Shown here: positions 53,194 through 64,000 of the stretch, in pieces
How the letters are laid out: every line of letters begins with the position of its first letter
Numbering within the stretch: position 1 is the stretch's first letter
From: Pegoplata infirma
Lineage: Eukaryota > Arthropoda > Insecta > Diptera > Anthomyiidae
Assembly (NCBI GenBank): GCA_963921195.1
Contig: OY992539.1
Coordinates: forward strand, 95,240,964-95,304,963
DNA: 64,000 nucleotides
Direction: 5' to 3'
Notes under the pieces: model-generated
The model's input: only the letters and a program-made list of their open reading frames with translations
What the model was told of the DNA's origin: nothing
Databases searched by the model: none
Position numbers and translations under genes: made by a program

Positions 53194-53670
53194 ACAAGTG
53201 GAAAAATTAAATTCGACTTGGTCGAATCTATGAATACCCTCCACAATGTTATCTGATAGTAATTTTCTAAAAAAATTGCATTACAAATTTTTATTAGAAA
53301 TATATTATTTTGAGTAAAATTTTTTTGTGAGTGTAAAATTTTTTTGACTGTCAACATTTTTTTGAGTGTGAATTTCATTAAAAAAAAGTAATTAAATTAA
53401 AAATTAAAAAAAAAAAAACATTTTTTTTTGAGTGTAAAATTTTTTTGAGTGTAAATATTTATTAGAAATATAATATTTTGAGTAAAATTTTTTTGTGAGT
53501 GTAAAATTTTTTTGACTGTCAACATTTTTTTGAGTGTGAATTTCATTAAAAAAAAATAATTAAATTAAAAATTAAAAAAAAAAACATTTTTTTTTGAGTG
53601 TAAAATTTTTTTGAGTGTAAATATTTTTTTTAAGTGTACTATTTGTTTGAGTAACAAAATTACTTTGTAA
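53194..53670 (+). mobile_element. Mini-me-like 5' portion with a 168-bp duplication
   Basis: Starts ACAAGTGGAAAAATTAAATT with TTCGACTTGGTCGAATC and ATACCCTCCAC. ATTAGAAATATA at 53293 and 53461 marks two copies of a 168-bp block with TTTTTTTGAGTGT motifs. The rest of the element is missing. Confidence 0.75.
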
Positions 53671-53829
53671 AATATTTTTGTTGTTTTATACCTATACGTA
53701 TATGTTAAAGAAATATATTTCACATATCCCTTATTTTATTTTACCATTCTCGTCTTTAAAAACCAAAAACAAACTAATATTTGATTTTTTTCCAAAAGTA
53801 CTTACTATACACCGTTATATACAGTTACA

Positions 53830-54510
53830 ACAAGTAGAAAAGTTAAATTCGACTTGGCCGAATCTATGAATACCCTCCACAATGCCCTTTTTAAGTTATA
53901 GTAAATTTTCTAGAGTGAAAAAAAATAACATTTTTGATTAGAAATATTTTATTTTGTGTAAAAAAACTTTTTTTTTAACTATTTTTTAAAAAAAAAAAAT
54001 TTACTAAATTTTTTTTTGAGTGTAAAATTTTTTTTGAGTGTAAAATTTTTTTCGAGTGTAATTTTTTTTTCTTTTAGTGTAAAAATATTTTTGAGTGACA
54101 AAAATGCGTTGTAAAATATTTTTGTGACTTACCAATGTTTTTAAAACATGTTTAACGGGTTTTCAACACGTGAGTTTAAGGTGAGGCGAATCTGAAATTT
54201 ACGGTTTTGCTAATAACTTTTGAACCACTGGACCGATTTGACTGAAATTCAATACGGATCAGCCAAAAGGAACGGCAAATATATATGCCATACTTCAGCA
54301 CCCTCAGAATTGCCGTTCGAAAGTTACCGTGTGTTTTATCTCTTAAATTCCAGAAAAACCCTTGCCGAAATTCACTCATTTGCTTATAACTTTTGAACCA
54401 CTGGACCGATTTCGCTGGATTGCAATACCAACCTGACCAGGTAAATGCCCAACATGTATGCCAAACTTCAGGATCCTCCGTAAAGTCTTTCAAAAGTTAG
54501 CGTGTTTTCA

Positions 54511-54580
<70 letters not shown>

Positions 54581-54739
54581 GGACGGACGGACGGACGGAC
54601 ATCGCTAGATCGTCTTAGAATCGATCGAGGATCATGAATATATATACTTTATGGGGTCCTAGACCAATATTTCGAGGTGTTACAAACGGAATGACAAACT
54701 TATATATACCCTCTATCACTAGAGTGGAGGGTATAAAAA
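53830..54739 (+). mobile_element. Mini-me-like element, full length
   Basis: Starts ACAAGTAGAAAAGTTAAATT. The body has TTTGAGTGTAAAA repeats and two GAACCACTGGACCGATTT blocks. A long (GACA)n/(GACG)n core lies at 54511-54600, then GACATCGCTAGATCGTCTTA and the 3' hairpin TATACCCTCTATCACT / AGTGGAGGGTATA. It has the longest (GTCY)n tract in the window, and its closest relative is 20944-21810. Confidence 0.9.
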
Positions 54740-54828
54740 CAAAAACAATAACAAATATTTACTTGTCTAACAACTAAACTGCACCCCACGGCAGGAAAAC
54801 AAACAACAACAAGTTTAAAAAAAAACTG

Positions 54829-55208
54829 GTATTTCACCATGCTTTTAAAACTTGTTTAACGAGTTTTCAACAGTTTAAGGTGAAAAAATCTGAAATTCAG
54901 AGCCTTGCTTATAACTTTTGAACCACTGAACCGATTTTGCTGAAATTCAAAACCAAATAGACTTGGGGAACGACAAACATATGTAACACGTTTCAGCACC
55001 CTCAGAATTGTCTTTTAAAAGTTAGAGTGGTTTTAATCTCGTAAGTTCGCAAAATTCCCTTGCCGAAATTTACACTTTTGCTCATAACTTTTGAACCACT
55101 GGACCGATTTGGCAGGATTGCAATACCAACCTGACCCGGTAAATACCCAACATATATGTCAAACTTCAGGGGCCTCCATAAAGTCTTTCAAAAGTTAGCG
55201 TGTTTTCA

Positions 55209-55239
<31 letters not shown>

Positions 55240-55402
55240 GACGGACGGACGGACGGACGGACATCGCTAGATCAACTTAAAATCGATCAAGGATCATGAA
55301 TATATATACTTTATGGGGTCCTAGACCAATATTTCGATGTGTTACAAACGGAATGACAAACTTATATATACCCTCTATCACTAGAGTGGAGGGTATAAAA
55401 AA
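54829..55402 (+). mobile_element. Mini-me-like element lacking its 5' end
   Basis: Matches the preceding element from CATGCTTTTAAAACTTGTTT through GACCGATTTGGCAGG, (GACA/GACG)n at 55211-55260 and GTGGAGGGTATAAAA. The terminal 5' palindrome is absent. It lies in the same orientation as its neighbour, about 90 bp away. Confidence 0.85.
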
Positions 55403-55472
55403 GAACAAAAGAAACCCATGTTTAATTTAAGCAGCCATGTGCAAAGAAAATTGCATGTTGCAATATGAGCAT

Positions 55473-57895
55473 TAGGGTGGCAGCTATTTTGCAAAACTTC
55501 GAATTTGAAGGAGTGCACCCCTAATTTTTATTACATTTGGTCTAAAAATGCTATGCTAAAAATTTCAGCCAAATCGGACAACGTTAACACGAGGCGCATC
55601 GAGGTCAAAGGTCAAAAAATAGCCATATTTTGATGAAGAACATTAAATAAATGGTGTTGTTTTTTGATTATATTGTTAAAAAGTGGTACACGAGTTGTTT
55701 TTAGTATAAGAAGATAAATTAAAAATTTTTGGGTTTTCAAAAATTAACCCTTGTAAGTCTTTCGGGGTCAAAATGACCCAATTTTCACAAAATGATCCCT
55801 AAAACACGAAAATCAGCCCCAATTTTCTAAATTTATTGAAATAAACCAATGTAAACCCATATTTATATTCTATTCTATCATAAATACTCAGATATGAAAT
55901 ACTGTCTTTCTAGGATGTCATTCACCCGTTTCACGGTAAGGCCAAAAATATGCATTTTATTTGGCGTGGTTCTCAAAACTGATATTTTGGTTTTTTCAAA
56001 ATTTTCTTAAACAAAATTAGGAAAAATGCTGAAAAAACCACAGAATCTTATAAAATATATGTTAACATATAAAAAAAAATTTTTTTGGGGGATATCCCTC
56101 GGATAGTTTGGCGGGGGCATCGATTTAAACTCAGCGGATTTCGAGGAAAATGCCTTTTTTGCCCACAATTTATTCAATATGGAAAAAATTTGGTAACTAT
56201 TTTAAAATTTGACAAAGTCAGGGTCATAAATTATTAAAAACTATGTTAGACATTAACCCTAAACGCTATAGGAAAATTGAATAATATTAACCCGGTTTTT
56301 ATTCGGGTCAAAGGTCAAATTTAGGGATATTTGGATTTTTTTTGGAAAAGGGCATCTAAATATGAAATGTTTATTGCGATTTTTTATAAAACTTGGTATA
56401 ATTATTGTACGAGCTCAGAAAAATAATTATTTAATTTTTTTAAAATTAACCCATAAATGATCATGGGGTCAAAATGGCCCAGCACATTAAAATTTCTTTA
56501 TATAGATTTTTATATTTTCTTTCGATTTTTATAAAACTTGTTATGATTATGTGCGAGGTCAGAAAACTAATTATTTGATTTTTTTTAATTAACCCATAAA
56601 TGAACATGCTGTCAAAATGGCCCAGCACGTTAAAAATTCTTAATATAGTTTTTTTATTTTTTTTCTATTTCTATAAAACTTGATATTATTTTTTTGCGTC
56701 TGAAAAAATAATTATTTGATAGAAAAAAAAATAAAAAAAAACTATATTAAGGATTTTCAACGTGCTGGGCCATTTTGACCCCATGTTCATTTATGGGTTA
56801 ATTAAAAAAAATCTAATAATTAGTTTTCTGACCTCGCACATATTCATAACAAGTTTTATAAAAATCGAAAGAAAATATAAAAATCTATATAAAGAAATTT
56901 TATTGTGCTGGGCCTTTTTGACCCCATGACCATTTATGGGTTAATTTTAAAAAAATTAAATAATTATTTTTCTGAGCTCGTACAATAATTATACCAAGTT
57001 TTATAAAAAATCGCAATAAACATTTCATATTTAGATGCCTTTTTTCAAAAAAAATCCAAATATCCCTAAATTTGACTTTTGACCCGAATAAAAACCGGGT
57101 TAATATTATTCTATTTTCCTAAAGCGTTTAGGGTTAATGTCTAACATAGTTTTTAATAATTTATGACCCTGACTTTGTCAAATTTTAAAATATTTACCAA
57201 ATTTTTTCCATATTGAATAAATTGTGGGCAAAAAAGGCATTTTCTTCGAAATCTGCTGAGTTTAAATAGATGCCCATGCCAAACTATCCGAGGGATATCC
57301 CGCAAAAATTTTTTTTTTATATGTTAACATATATTTTATAAGATTCTGTGGTTTTTTCAGCATTTTTCCTAATTTTGTTTAAGAAAATTTTGAAAAAACC
57401 AAAATATCAGTTTTGAGAACCACGCCAAATAAAATGCATATTTTAGGCCTTACCGTGAAACGGGTGAATGACATCCTAGAAAGACAGTATTTCATATCTG
57501 AGTATTTATGATAGAATAGAATATAAATATGGGTTTACATTGGTTTATTTCAATAAATTTAGAAAATTGGGGCTGATTTTCGTGTTTTAGGGATCATTTT
57601 GTGAAAATTGGGTCATTTTGACCCCGAAAGATAAATTTTTAATTTATCTTCTTATAATTAAAACAACTCGTGTACCACTTTTTAACAATATATTCAAAAA
57701 ACAACACCATTTATTTAATGTTCTTCATTAAAATATGGCTATTTTTTTACCTTTGACCTTTGACCTCGATGCGCCTCGTGTTAACGTTGTCCGATTTGGC
57801 TGAAATTTTTAGCATAGCATTTTTAGACCAAATGTAATAAAAATTAGGGGTGCACTCCTTCAAATTCGAAGTTTTGCAAAATAGCTGCCACCCTA
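55473..57895. mobile_element. hAT-type 2.4-kb palindrome, 8-bp duplication ATGAGCAT
   Basis: TAGGGTGGCAGCTATTTTGC at 55473 faces GCAAAATAGCTGCCACCCTA ending at 57895. Perfect ATGAGCAT flanks both sides (55465-55472, 57896-57903). Nearly the whole 2,423 bp is a single inverted repeat with few mismatches, folding near 56690. Landmarks are CACGAGGCGCATCGAGGTCA and its complement at 57763, and GATATCCCTCGGATAGTTTG and its complement near 57283. It shares TAGGGTGGC with 51864-52603. No transposase, and the reading frames are mirrored across the arms. Confidence 0.95.
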
Positions 57896-57903
57896 ATGAG
57901 CAT

Positions 57904-58605
57904 GTATTGACATGCAACATAATAATAAACATTTGCAGCTCGTGCTGAAAACATAAAATTTTTTCAAGCACTACTGCTTTCTTCTTTAAATTCTGGAAAA
58001 CAGTTGAGTTTATTATAAAAAGCAGACATGTCAGATTTTTGATTCTTTATCTTATTGTTAGCTAATTTTAAGACGAAAATCCTGAAATTTGAAAAACGAA
58101 GATCATTAAAATCATCAACGTTCTGGTTCGGTTAACCAACAAATTTTCAGAAGAAATGTTGAACTTTTTTACTTTTAAAATTTTAAAATTGATAAAAGTC
58201 AAATTGATTCACAGTTATTTGTTTTTAATGAATATTTCGTAATTCATTGAAAATTCATTCTTTTCTTTTAAAATTCAAAAAAACACTAAAACACCTTTTA
58301 ATACTTTTTAATAAAAGAAAACTTTCGTGAATTAATATTATGTAATATTAAAAAGAAATAACGAAAATCATGTTAACACACAAAAGTAAAATATATTGTT
58401 GAAACTGAAAACATAAATTACTTTACAAACATTCAACAATAGCATCCTATACTAAATGAAAAGTACAAACTAAAATGTAATTTCATATCATTTCACGAAA
58501 TTTGTACAAAAAAACAAATAAAATTTTTAACGAAAAAGTAGGTACTCGTAAGAAAATATTTTATTACATACGGAATTGTTTTGTCTTTAACACTTGAAGA
58601 AAAAT
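57904..58605. other. AT-rich sequence, no feature seen
   Basis: No supported feature. Sequence is single-copy within this window as far as I can see. Confidence 0.45.
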
Positions 58606-58611
58606 TAATGT

Positions 58612-58831
58612 GCTTGATTCTCGAATACGACATCACCATTCACCCAATTTTTAAAAATTTTATATTCTTTCGAGTTTTAAGATTTTTAAATTTGTTTTTG
58701 TAATTATTTAACATATTAACTAGATCTTTTATTGTTACAAGAAAAAAAAATTTTAAATCTTAAAATTCAAAAGAATATCAAATTTTTCAAAATTGGGTGA
58801 ATGGTGAAGTCGTATTCGAGAATCGAGCACA
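58612..58831. mobile_element. 220-bp MITE with about 50-bp arms
   Basis: GTGCTTGATTCTCGAATACG at 58612 faces CGTATTCGAGAATCGAGCAC ending near 58831. The arms continue through CACCATTCACCCAATTTTT and its complement and further AT-rich inverted sequence. AAT lies on both outer sides, a possible 3-bp duplication. Confidence 0.8.
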
Positions 58832-58887
58832 ATATAAATTACACTAGTTACTGAGTAAAATTTTTTATAAATATTCCTTTATATCAC

Positions 58888-59088
58888 ATCCGATCCGAGA
58901 TTTAAAAGAGAAGTACTGATCCAAAAAATGGATCGCTAAGATTATAAAAGTATTAATCGGAAATGGGTTTATCTAATTATATAAACTTTTTTTGGATGAA
59001 ATTGTATCCTTCCGATTAAAACTGATCTAATTTTAGCGATCCATTTTTCGGATCTGTACTGATCCTTCACATTTCTACTTGGGTGTAC
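58888..59088. mobile_element. Small inverted repeat with GGATCGCTAA blocks
   Basis: AGTACTGATCCAAAAAATGG (58913) with ATCGCTAA faces TTAGCGATCCATTTTTCGGA (59032) and TCTGTACTGATCC. It spans about 200 bp and is non-coding. A probable MITE whose ends were not fixed. Confidence 0.6.
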
Positions 59089-59169
59089 ATCGTTTTTTAT
59101 ATACGTCACCATGCATTTATTTTCCATGTAAAATCTCGCTGTGCAAAATCGCATGCAAAATATGACTAA

Positions 59170-60100
59170 CAAGGAAGGTCTTTCACAGGGCACCCACCGA
59201 TTGTCCTGAAACTTTAAAATGTGAATGAGGGGGAAAAAATAGTTACTTGAGAACCAGTTTTTTTTTTTAGCTGCACAATCTCAAATTTAACAAGTAAAAA
59301 AGTTAAATTCGGCCTTGCCGAATGTAGGGATACCCTCCACAATTTCAAAAAGATTATTGCAAAAAACTTTATTTAAAAGGAAATTACTTTTGAAAAAAAA
59401 AAAATTTTTGAAAAAAAATTTCCGCGAAAAAAAATTTTGTTAAAAAAATCCGCGATTTTTTTCTTTTTTTGTCAAAAAATATGTTCGTACTAGTTAAAAT
59501 ACCATTTGGTGTTGAATTATGTTCACATATGCCAACCAGAAGACGAATTAAAGCATTTTGTATTTTTAGGTTATGTTGAATGTACTGAAATTTTTGAGGT
59601 GTGCTTACATTTTCGTTCATAACTTTTGAACCGCTGAACCGATATCGCTCAAATGCAATACCAAACTTCTCGGGAGAACTTCCAATAAATGTGTTAAGTT
59701 TCAGTCATCTCTGTGCAATATTTTGTCCGCATTTTTGATAGAGATTATTTTATATGATTTTGGCGGTCGTACGTATAAACATCTCCAAATAAACTACCCC
59801 ATCGATTAAACTTTTTTGACAAAAACGAACTTAACGAAGTCGAATTTGGACACGACCGATACACCATTAGATAGGTCTTCCTAAAAACGACCTGTATAAA
59901 ATGTGCATATAGTTTCTTTTGAAAAAATGGGAAAAATCCACAAAAAACGAAAAAAAAATCAGTTATTCCCCTCCCCTTTGACCGCTAAATGTGAGATTGG
60001 GCCGCTATAAAAAAAAACAGGAAACTCTTATTTTGCTCTCCTTTTTCCTATATGCAAGTTTCAGGACAATCGGCTGGTGCCCTGTGAACGACCTTCCTTG
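59170..60100. mobile_element. TAA-flanked inverted-repeat element (PIF/Harbinger-like?)
   Basis: CAAGGAAGGTCTTTCACAGG at 59170 faces CGACCTTCCTTG ending at 60100. The arms extend through GGGCACCCACCGATTGTCC and GAAACTT against AAGTTTCAGGACAATCGG. TAA lies on both sides (59167-59169, 60101-60103), as in PIF/Harbinger elements, which duplicate a 3-bp TWA site. It holds a mini-me-like insertion. Confidence 0.65.
59290..59740 (+). mobile_element. Mini-me-like element, 3' part missing
   Basis: Starts ACAAGTAAAAAAGTTAAATT with TTCGGCCTTGCCGAA and ATACCCTCCACA, then AAAAGGAAATTACTTTTGAA, GGTTATGTTGAATGTACTG, CATAACTTTTGAACCGCTGA and GAACTTCCAATAAATGTG. It stops before any (GTCY)n core. It is the same subfamily as 51559-52896 and, across 59600-59735, matches it in the reverse direction. 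Confidence 0.8.
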
Positions 60101-60103
60101 TAA

Positions 60104-60760
60104 GACAAACTAATACGTTGGAAATTAGAGACTAAATGTACACTCAGGAAAAAAATTAACTAAAAAATGCGAAAACTAACTAAATTCAAGGAATATTGAT
60201 AATGATTTAGCTCCATTGCCATGTTTTTCTTTTTTTAAGTTCATATTTTTCTTAAAAATAAAAGCCCTTCTAATAGTTTTTGAGTTATACAGTTTTTAAG
60301 TTTCTCAAGACCCTATCAGACCCCTTATTACTGTATCTCAAAAACTAAGCAAGTTAGAGCGAAACGGACACAAATTTTGGGTCAAAATCTATGGGGATCC
60401 CTAAAGAAATCAACGGGGTCTCGAGTTAACAAGGGGCTGGACCCATGGGGTCCGAACCCACGGGTCCAGGGTCTAGACCCAATCTAGTTTAAAAATGTGA
60501 ATGAACTAAAGTGTAATATAATTTTTCCCAATTTCTAGTTGAAATAGGCTTAAAATTATTGGTAAGGCCACTGTTTTATTACCATTTTCTTACAGAAAAA
60601 AAAAAAAAAAATGTCATGCGACTTTTTACTTTCCAACGGGCCCTGGAATTTGTGTGCGCCTTAAGACGGCACTGCGCGGATCACAATTTTTTTTTTAGTT
60701 TAAAGAAAAAATTATAACTAAGTTTTTTACACAAAATTGGTTGTCGTTAAAAATTTTTTA
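60104..60760. other. Unassigned stretch with GGACCC palindromes
   Basis: No gene recognised. 60426-60482 is a GC-rich island with GGACCCATGGGGTCC and AACCCACGGGTCC, able to form hairpins. It may be the end of an unidentified element. Confidence 0.4.
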
Positions 60761-60764
60761 TCAA

Positions 60765-61320
60765 TTTATATCAATAACAAAGTTTTCTGCAGAAAATAAA
60801 ATATCGATGTATCGATGACAATCTTTTATATAGAAAATTAGTTAACGATGTATCGAAAATTAGATATAGATGTATCGTTAACAAACTTTTCTATAGAAAA
60901 TTAACTGTCGACTTTTCTTCAGAAAATTAGTTTGATGAAGAGGCAATAAATCTCCTTTATAATAGAAAATTAGTTATCGATTACAAACTTTTCGTAAGAA
61001 ATTAGTTATTGATGTATCGATTACAAACTCTTCTTTAAGAAATTAGTTATCGATGTATCCATTACAAACTTTTCTATAAAAAAACTAGTTATCGATAACC
61101 AATTTTCAATAGAAAACTTTCTGTAGAAAGTTTTTTATCAATATCAAACATTCTATAGAAAATCAGTTATCGATGTATGGATAAAAAAAAGTTTTCTATA
61201 GAAGATAAGTTATCGCTGTATCGATAATAAACTTTTCTATAGAAAAAAAAAAATACCGAAGTGTCGATAACAAACATTTCTATACAAAATTAATTATCGC
61301 TACTTCAATAACATACTAAT
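60765..61320. repeat. TTATCGATGTATCGATAACA minisatellite
   Basis: Units of about 40 bp: TTATCGATGTATCGATAACA, then AACTTTTCTATAGAAAATTA. It is related to the 47173-51012 array but the unit has GTATC in place of ATATC and the fixed word AACTTTTC, so it is a separately evolved array. Confidence 0.85.
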
Positions 61321-61324
61321 TTAA

Positions 61325-62055
61325 TGTTTACTATATCTTAAATTTTTTTTTGAGTGTATTCCAATGAATGTAATAAATAAAATGTCTTTTACCTTTTTTC
61401 TTTCTATAAATTTATTATTTTCATATAAATCTAGACATCACCAAAAAACAAAACTGCAAAAAAATAAATACTCCAGAAACATGAATTGTCTGAACAATAA
61501 ATGTTGAGAAAATCTTTCATATGCATGTTCAAGGAAAAGTAGATTTAAAAAGGAAAGGAACCAATTTGGTCTGAACCTAGTGCATGGCAACCATACATGG
61601 ATTACGGTTGTGATAGTGTTAAACAATTGTTGTGCTACTTTATGTTTATGTCTGTTTGCTAAAGAAAGAAAAGAAATAGGAATTGGAGAATGGAGAATGT
61701 TGTATGTATATAATAAATGTTAACAACAAACAAACAAATGTCTGCCTGTTTGTTTTATTATTTTGTTGCAGTTGTCATGGTTAATGGAACAATTGAAGGA
61801 AGGTATCCTCCCATCAATATTTTAAAAAAATTATTAAATGAAATAGTGTCGTTATGGTGCGTACACTCACGGACGAAATATCGACCGAAAAAAATTGTCA
61901 CCTCTAGCATTCTAAAATATCATCTCTTAAAAAATATAATTTGAGTTTTGCTATAATTTCAGAATAACCAAAATACAGATTTCAGATAAAAAAAATAATA
62001 ATGCTATCTTCAAAAAATCGTTAATATTATCAAAAAAGTGGTAAGTAATACATTG
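61325..62055. other. Apparently single-copy stretch
   Basis: No match elsewhere in the window. A pyrimidine-rich TTGTTTTATTATTTTGTTGC ending in AG (61776) resembles a splice acceptor before CATGGTTAATGGAAC. No long coding frame or donor supports an exon, so none is called. Confidence 0.35.
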
Positions 62056-62069
62056 TAGGCTGGAGAAGG

Positions 62070-62530
62070 GTTCTCGAGGCGCATAATCGATTAATCGGTT
62101 TTTTGTAAGGAAAAGTCGACTTTTGCTATCGTCTTTTTTCGACTTTATGATATTTTTACTTGTTGCCAGATGACAAAAATATATTTCTCCTGCAAAAAAA
62201 AACAAAGACGCATTGAAGTGTTTAATACGAAAGTCGACTTTTGCTTTCTATTTTTTCAGCCTTTTTGACTTTTTCGTTTTATTTTTTTTTATGTTTTTAA
62301 ACTTTATACCTTTCGCTACCCAATCTTGAAAAAAAAAACAATGCGACCAAATAGCACTAAAACGCATATTTATATTATTTATAAAAGATCGACTTTTTGG
62401 AAAAAGTCCAAAAATGTCCAAAAAAATCGACTTTTTAAGAAATTCGAAAGGTCGAAAATCAACTTTTTGAAATTTGAAAAAAGTCGAAAAGTCGACAAAT
62501 CGACATTTTTGAAAACCAAATTTTTACCAA
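62070..62530. repeat. AAAAGTCGACTTTT-rich repeat
   Basis: GTCGACTTTTGCT, TCGACTTTTTGG and GAAAAGTCGACAAATCGAC words recur in both orientations from 62113 to 62505, after a GGCGCATAATCGATTAATCGG-type block at 62078. It looks like subterminal repeats of an unidentified inverted-repeat element. Confidence 0.55.
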
Positions 62531-62798
62531 GTACCGAATAAAATTTAAAAATTTTCAAATTGTCAGTTAGAGTTTTTTGCGTTTGTTGTAAAAGATTTCT
62601 ATTTTTCATAAATTTTTAAAAATTTTCCAAGCACCGAAAAATATGTTTAAAAATTTTCGAACTTTTTTGACATTTTTTTTCGTATTGGAAAAAGAAGTTG
62701 TAGTAGTGCTTAAAACAAAAAACAAATTTTGAAAAAGTTTAAAAAATTTTTAAAAAAATATATTTTGCAATTATTTTTTGCGCTTCGGAATAAAAAAA

Positions 62799-62978
62799 TG
62801 CCTGCGAATTTTGTACTCTTGCCCAAAACATTAAATCATGATAATGTTTTGCGAAAGATTTTGGTGTACCTGCCAAAGCAAAATAATGTTATATTACTTT
62901 CCTATTCCATGCAAAACGAATTGAAATATCAGTCGAGGACCCCCATTAAAAAACCAAAAGAGCTGTACATTTCGTAAG
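62799..62978 (+). CDS. Copy 2 of a duplicated 59-codon ORF, intact frame
   Basis: Reads MPANFVLLPKTLNHDNVLRK to ELYIS with a TAA stop at 62975-62977, within GTAAGTG. The peptide is basic, with no signal or membrane segment obvious, and I do not recognise it. Against copy 1 (8720-8912), changes at the protein level are few and this copy lacks the 15-base insertion and the frameshift. The end could instead be an exon boundary at GT (62974-62975). Context: a mini-me-like 5' terminus in reverse orientation follows at 63019-63066. It may be a captured host exon fragment. Whether it is expressed is unknown. Confidence 0.4.
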
Positions 62979-63018
62979 TGAATGCAAAAATAAGTGCAAA
63001 AAAGTGTTTTTACATTTT

Positions 63019-63066
63019 GGAGAGTATAAAAGATTCGGCACCAAGGAATATAACACTCTCACTTGT
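63019..63066 (-). mobile_element. Mini-me-like 5' terminus, reverse orientation
   Basis: GAGAGTATAAAAGATTCGGC and AATATAACACTCTCACTTGT match the terminus at 8954-9001, in the same position relative to the 59-codon ORF. Confidence 0.6.
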
Positions 63067-63184
63067 TTTATGTACATTTGATAAACAAATTTAAAATTTT
63101 TATGCGAAAAGCTTAGACTTGGTGAAAAAGTAGTTTTGGTAATAAAAATTATTTTTTTTACGAAAAACAAAATTATGTTAAAAA

Positions 63185-63755
63185 AAATTTAACGAACCCA
63201 AAATTTTTGCGAAAAAAAAATTTGATGAAAAAAATTTTTTGATGAATTTTTTTGATAAAAAGAAAAATTTTTTAAATGTAAAAAAAATTGATGAAATATG
63301 AAAAAAAAAATGTTTGGTGAGAAATAAAGTTGATGAAAAAATATGATAAAAAAATTTATGAAAAAAAATTTTGATGAAAAAAAGAATTTGATGAAAAAAA
63401 AAAAAAATTATGAAAAAAAAAAATTGTCGAAAAAAAATTTATGAAAAAAAAAAAATAATTTGAAAAAAAAAAATTTGATGAAAAAAATTAATGAAAAAAA
63501 AATTTGATGAAAAAAAAATTTGATGAAAAAAAAAAATTTTTAAAAAAAAATTTTTGATTAAAAAAAATGATGAAAAAAAAAATTTATGAAAACAAAAAGT
63601 TAATGAAAAAAAAGTTTGATGAAAAAAAAAAAATTGATGAAAAAAAAATTTGGTGGAAAAAAATTTATGGAAAAAAAAAAAAATTTGATGACAAAAAAAA
63701 AAAAAAATTGATGAAAATAAAAATTGATGAAAAAAAAAAAAATTTTTGTTGAAAA
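63185..63755 (+). repeat. (GATGAAAAAAATTT)n array, copy 2
   Basis: Irregular 14-18 bp units. It continues from sequence also present at 9001-9110 (CATTTGATAA.CAAAT, AAGCTTAGACTTGGTGAAAA), confirming that ORF, terminus and array form one duplicated unit. Lys/Asp-rich frames through it come from the repeat. Confidence 0.85.
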
Positions 63756-63761
63756 ATAATT

Positions 63762-64000
63762 ATGTTACTTTTTATTCACCAGCTGGTGAAAAACGGTTTT
63801 ATTCACCACGAGGTGAATTATTATCCAAATTACAAACCAAAATTAATAAAATTTTTGGTTTTAAGAAAATGAAAATAGTAATTCTTGTTTTCTTTTTCGT
63901 TAGTTGTTAGCTTATATACACCCAAAAAAAACGTGGGTATTCAATACTAAAAATTTAACTAATTTTAGTCCAAAAGGACCTAGTGCAGAAATTGGTAACC
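63762..64000. other. Array exit with TTCACC palindromes, then unassigned
   Basis: TTCACCAGCTGGTGAA (63776-63791) is a perfect 16-bp palindrome, and TTCACCACGAGGTGAA follows at 63803. After that, no feature is supported. CACCCAAAAAAAACGTGGGT at 63920 is a weak inverted repeat near the window edge. Confidence 0.5.

Noticed and set aside
54505..54600. (GACA)n as an independent microsatellite
   Set aside because: It is the (GTCY)n core found at the same place in all full mini-me-like copies.
61755..61800. Exon start after a splice acceptor-like TTTTGTTGCAG
   Set aside because: A single acceptor-like signal in T-rich DNA without a donor, coding bias or similarity is not enough.
63567..63752. Lys-rich ORF as a nuclear protein
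   Set aside because: It is a translation of the GATGAAAA array.

Overview
The window is strongly AT-rich eukaryotic DNA with no intact host gene that I can support. It reads as a repeat-dense intergenic, intronic or heterochromatic region of a fly (Diptera). A calyptrate fly is my best guess. The reasons are many dispersed copies of a mini-me/DINE-1-like element with a (GTCY)n core, an RNase H-bearing Jockey/LOA/R1-type non-LTR retrotransposon tail, a decayed Helitron, numerous short inverted-repeat transposons, and a lack of operon structure or dense coding.

Layout. 0-2.4 kb: a 35-bp palindromic minisatellite, a tRNA-derived SINE and a small inverted-repeat element. 2.4-7.6 kb: a stack of inverted-repeat elements. 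An old outer inverted repeat holds a 4.7-kb foldback with a 7/8-matching target duplication, which holds two TA-flanked elements. 8.3-15 kb: a MITE, the first copy of a duplicated unit with a 59-codon ORF, mini-me-like copies and half-elements. 15-20.5 kb: a 2.2-kb CCCAGCAAA-ended element, an inverted minisatellite and diverged repeats. 20.5-22.9 kb: a Helitron Rep relic, a mini-me-like element and a GTGGGCGT repeat array. 24-28.4 kb: 26-bp arrays around a mini-me-like element broken by an hAT-type MITE and by a TA-flanked element whose body is an inverted 21-bp minisatellite. 31-36 kb: arrays, a SINE and an hAT-type foldback carrying a mini-me-like copy. 36.7-39.1 kb: a 146-bp satellite enclosing about 1.1 kb of a 16-bp repeat. 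42.7-45.5 kb: an hAT-type element holding a 5'-truncated non-LTR retrotransposon, which is the only convincing coding sequence (391 codons). 47.2-51 kb: a long TTTTCTATAGAAAA/ATCGAT minisatellite interrupted by a MITE. 51-53 kb: three-deep nesting (TA element, mini-me-like element, hAT MITE). 53.2-55.4 kb: three mini-me-like copies in a row. 55.5-57.9 kb: a nearly complete palindrome of 2,423 bp with a perfect 8-bp target duplication. 58.6-64 kb: more MITEs, a TAA-flanked element, arrays and the second copy of the duplicated unit.

The window therefore records layered transposition rather than a cooperating gene set. Target duplications read by eye give an insertion order in several places. 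The least ordinary features are the inverted-minisatellite transposon at 26683-28003, the matching inverted array at 17535-17840, the long palindromes (possible hairpin-RNA sources), and the duplicated 59-codon ORF beside mini-me-like ends. Element family names are inferred from termini, target duplications and motifs, because no database search was possible.
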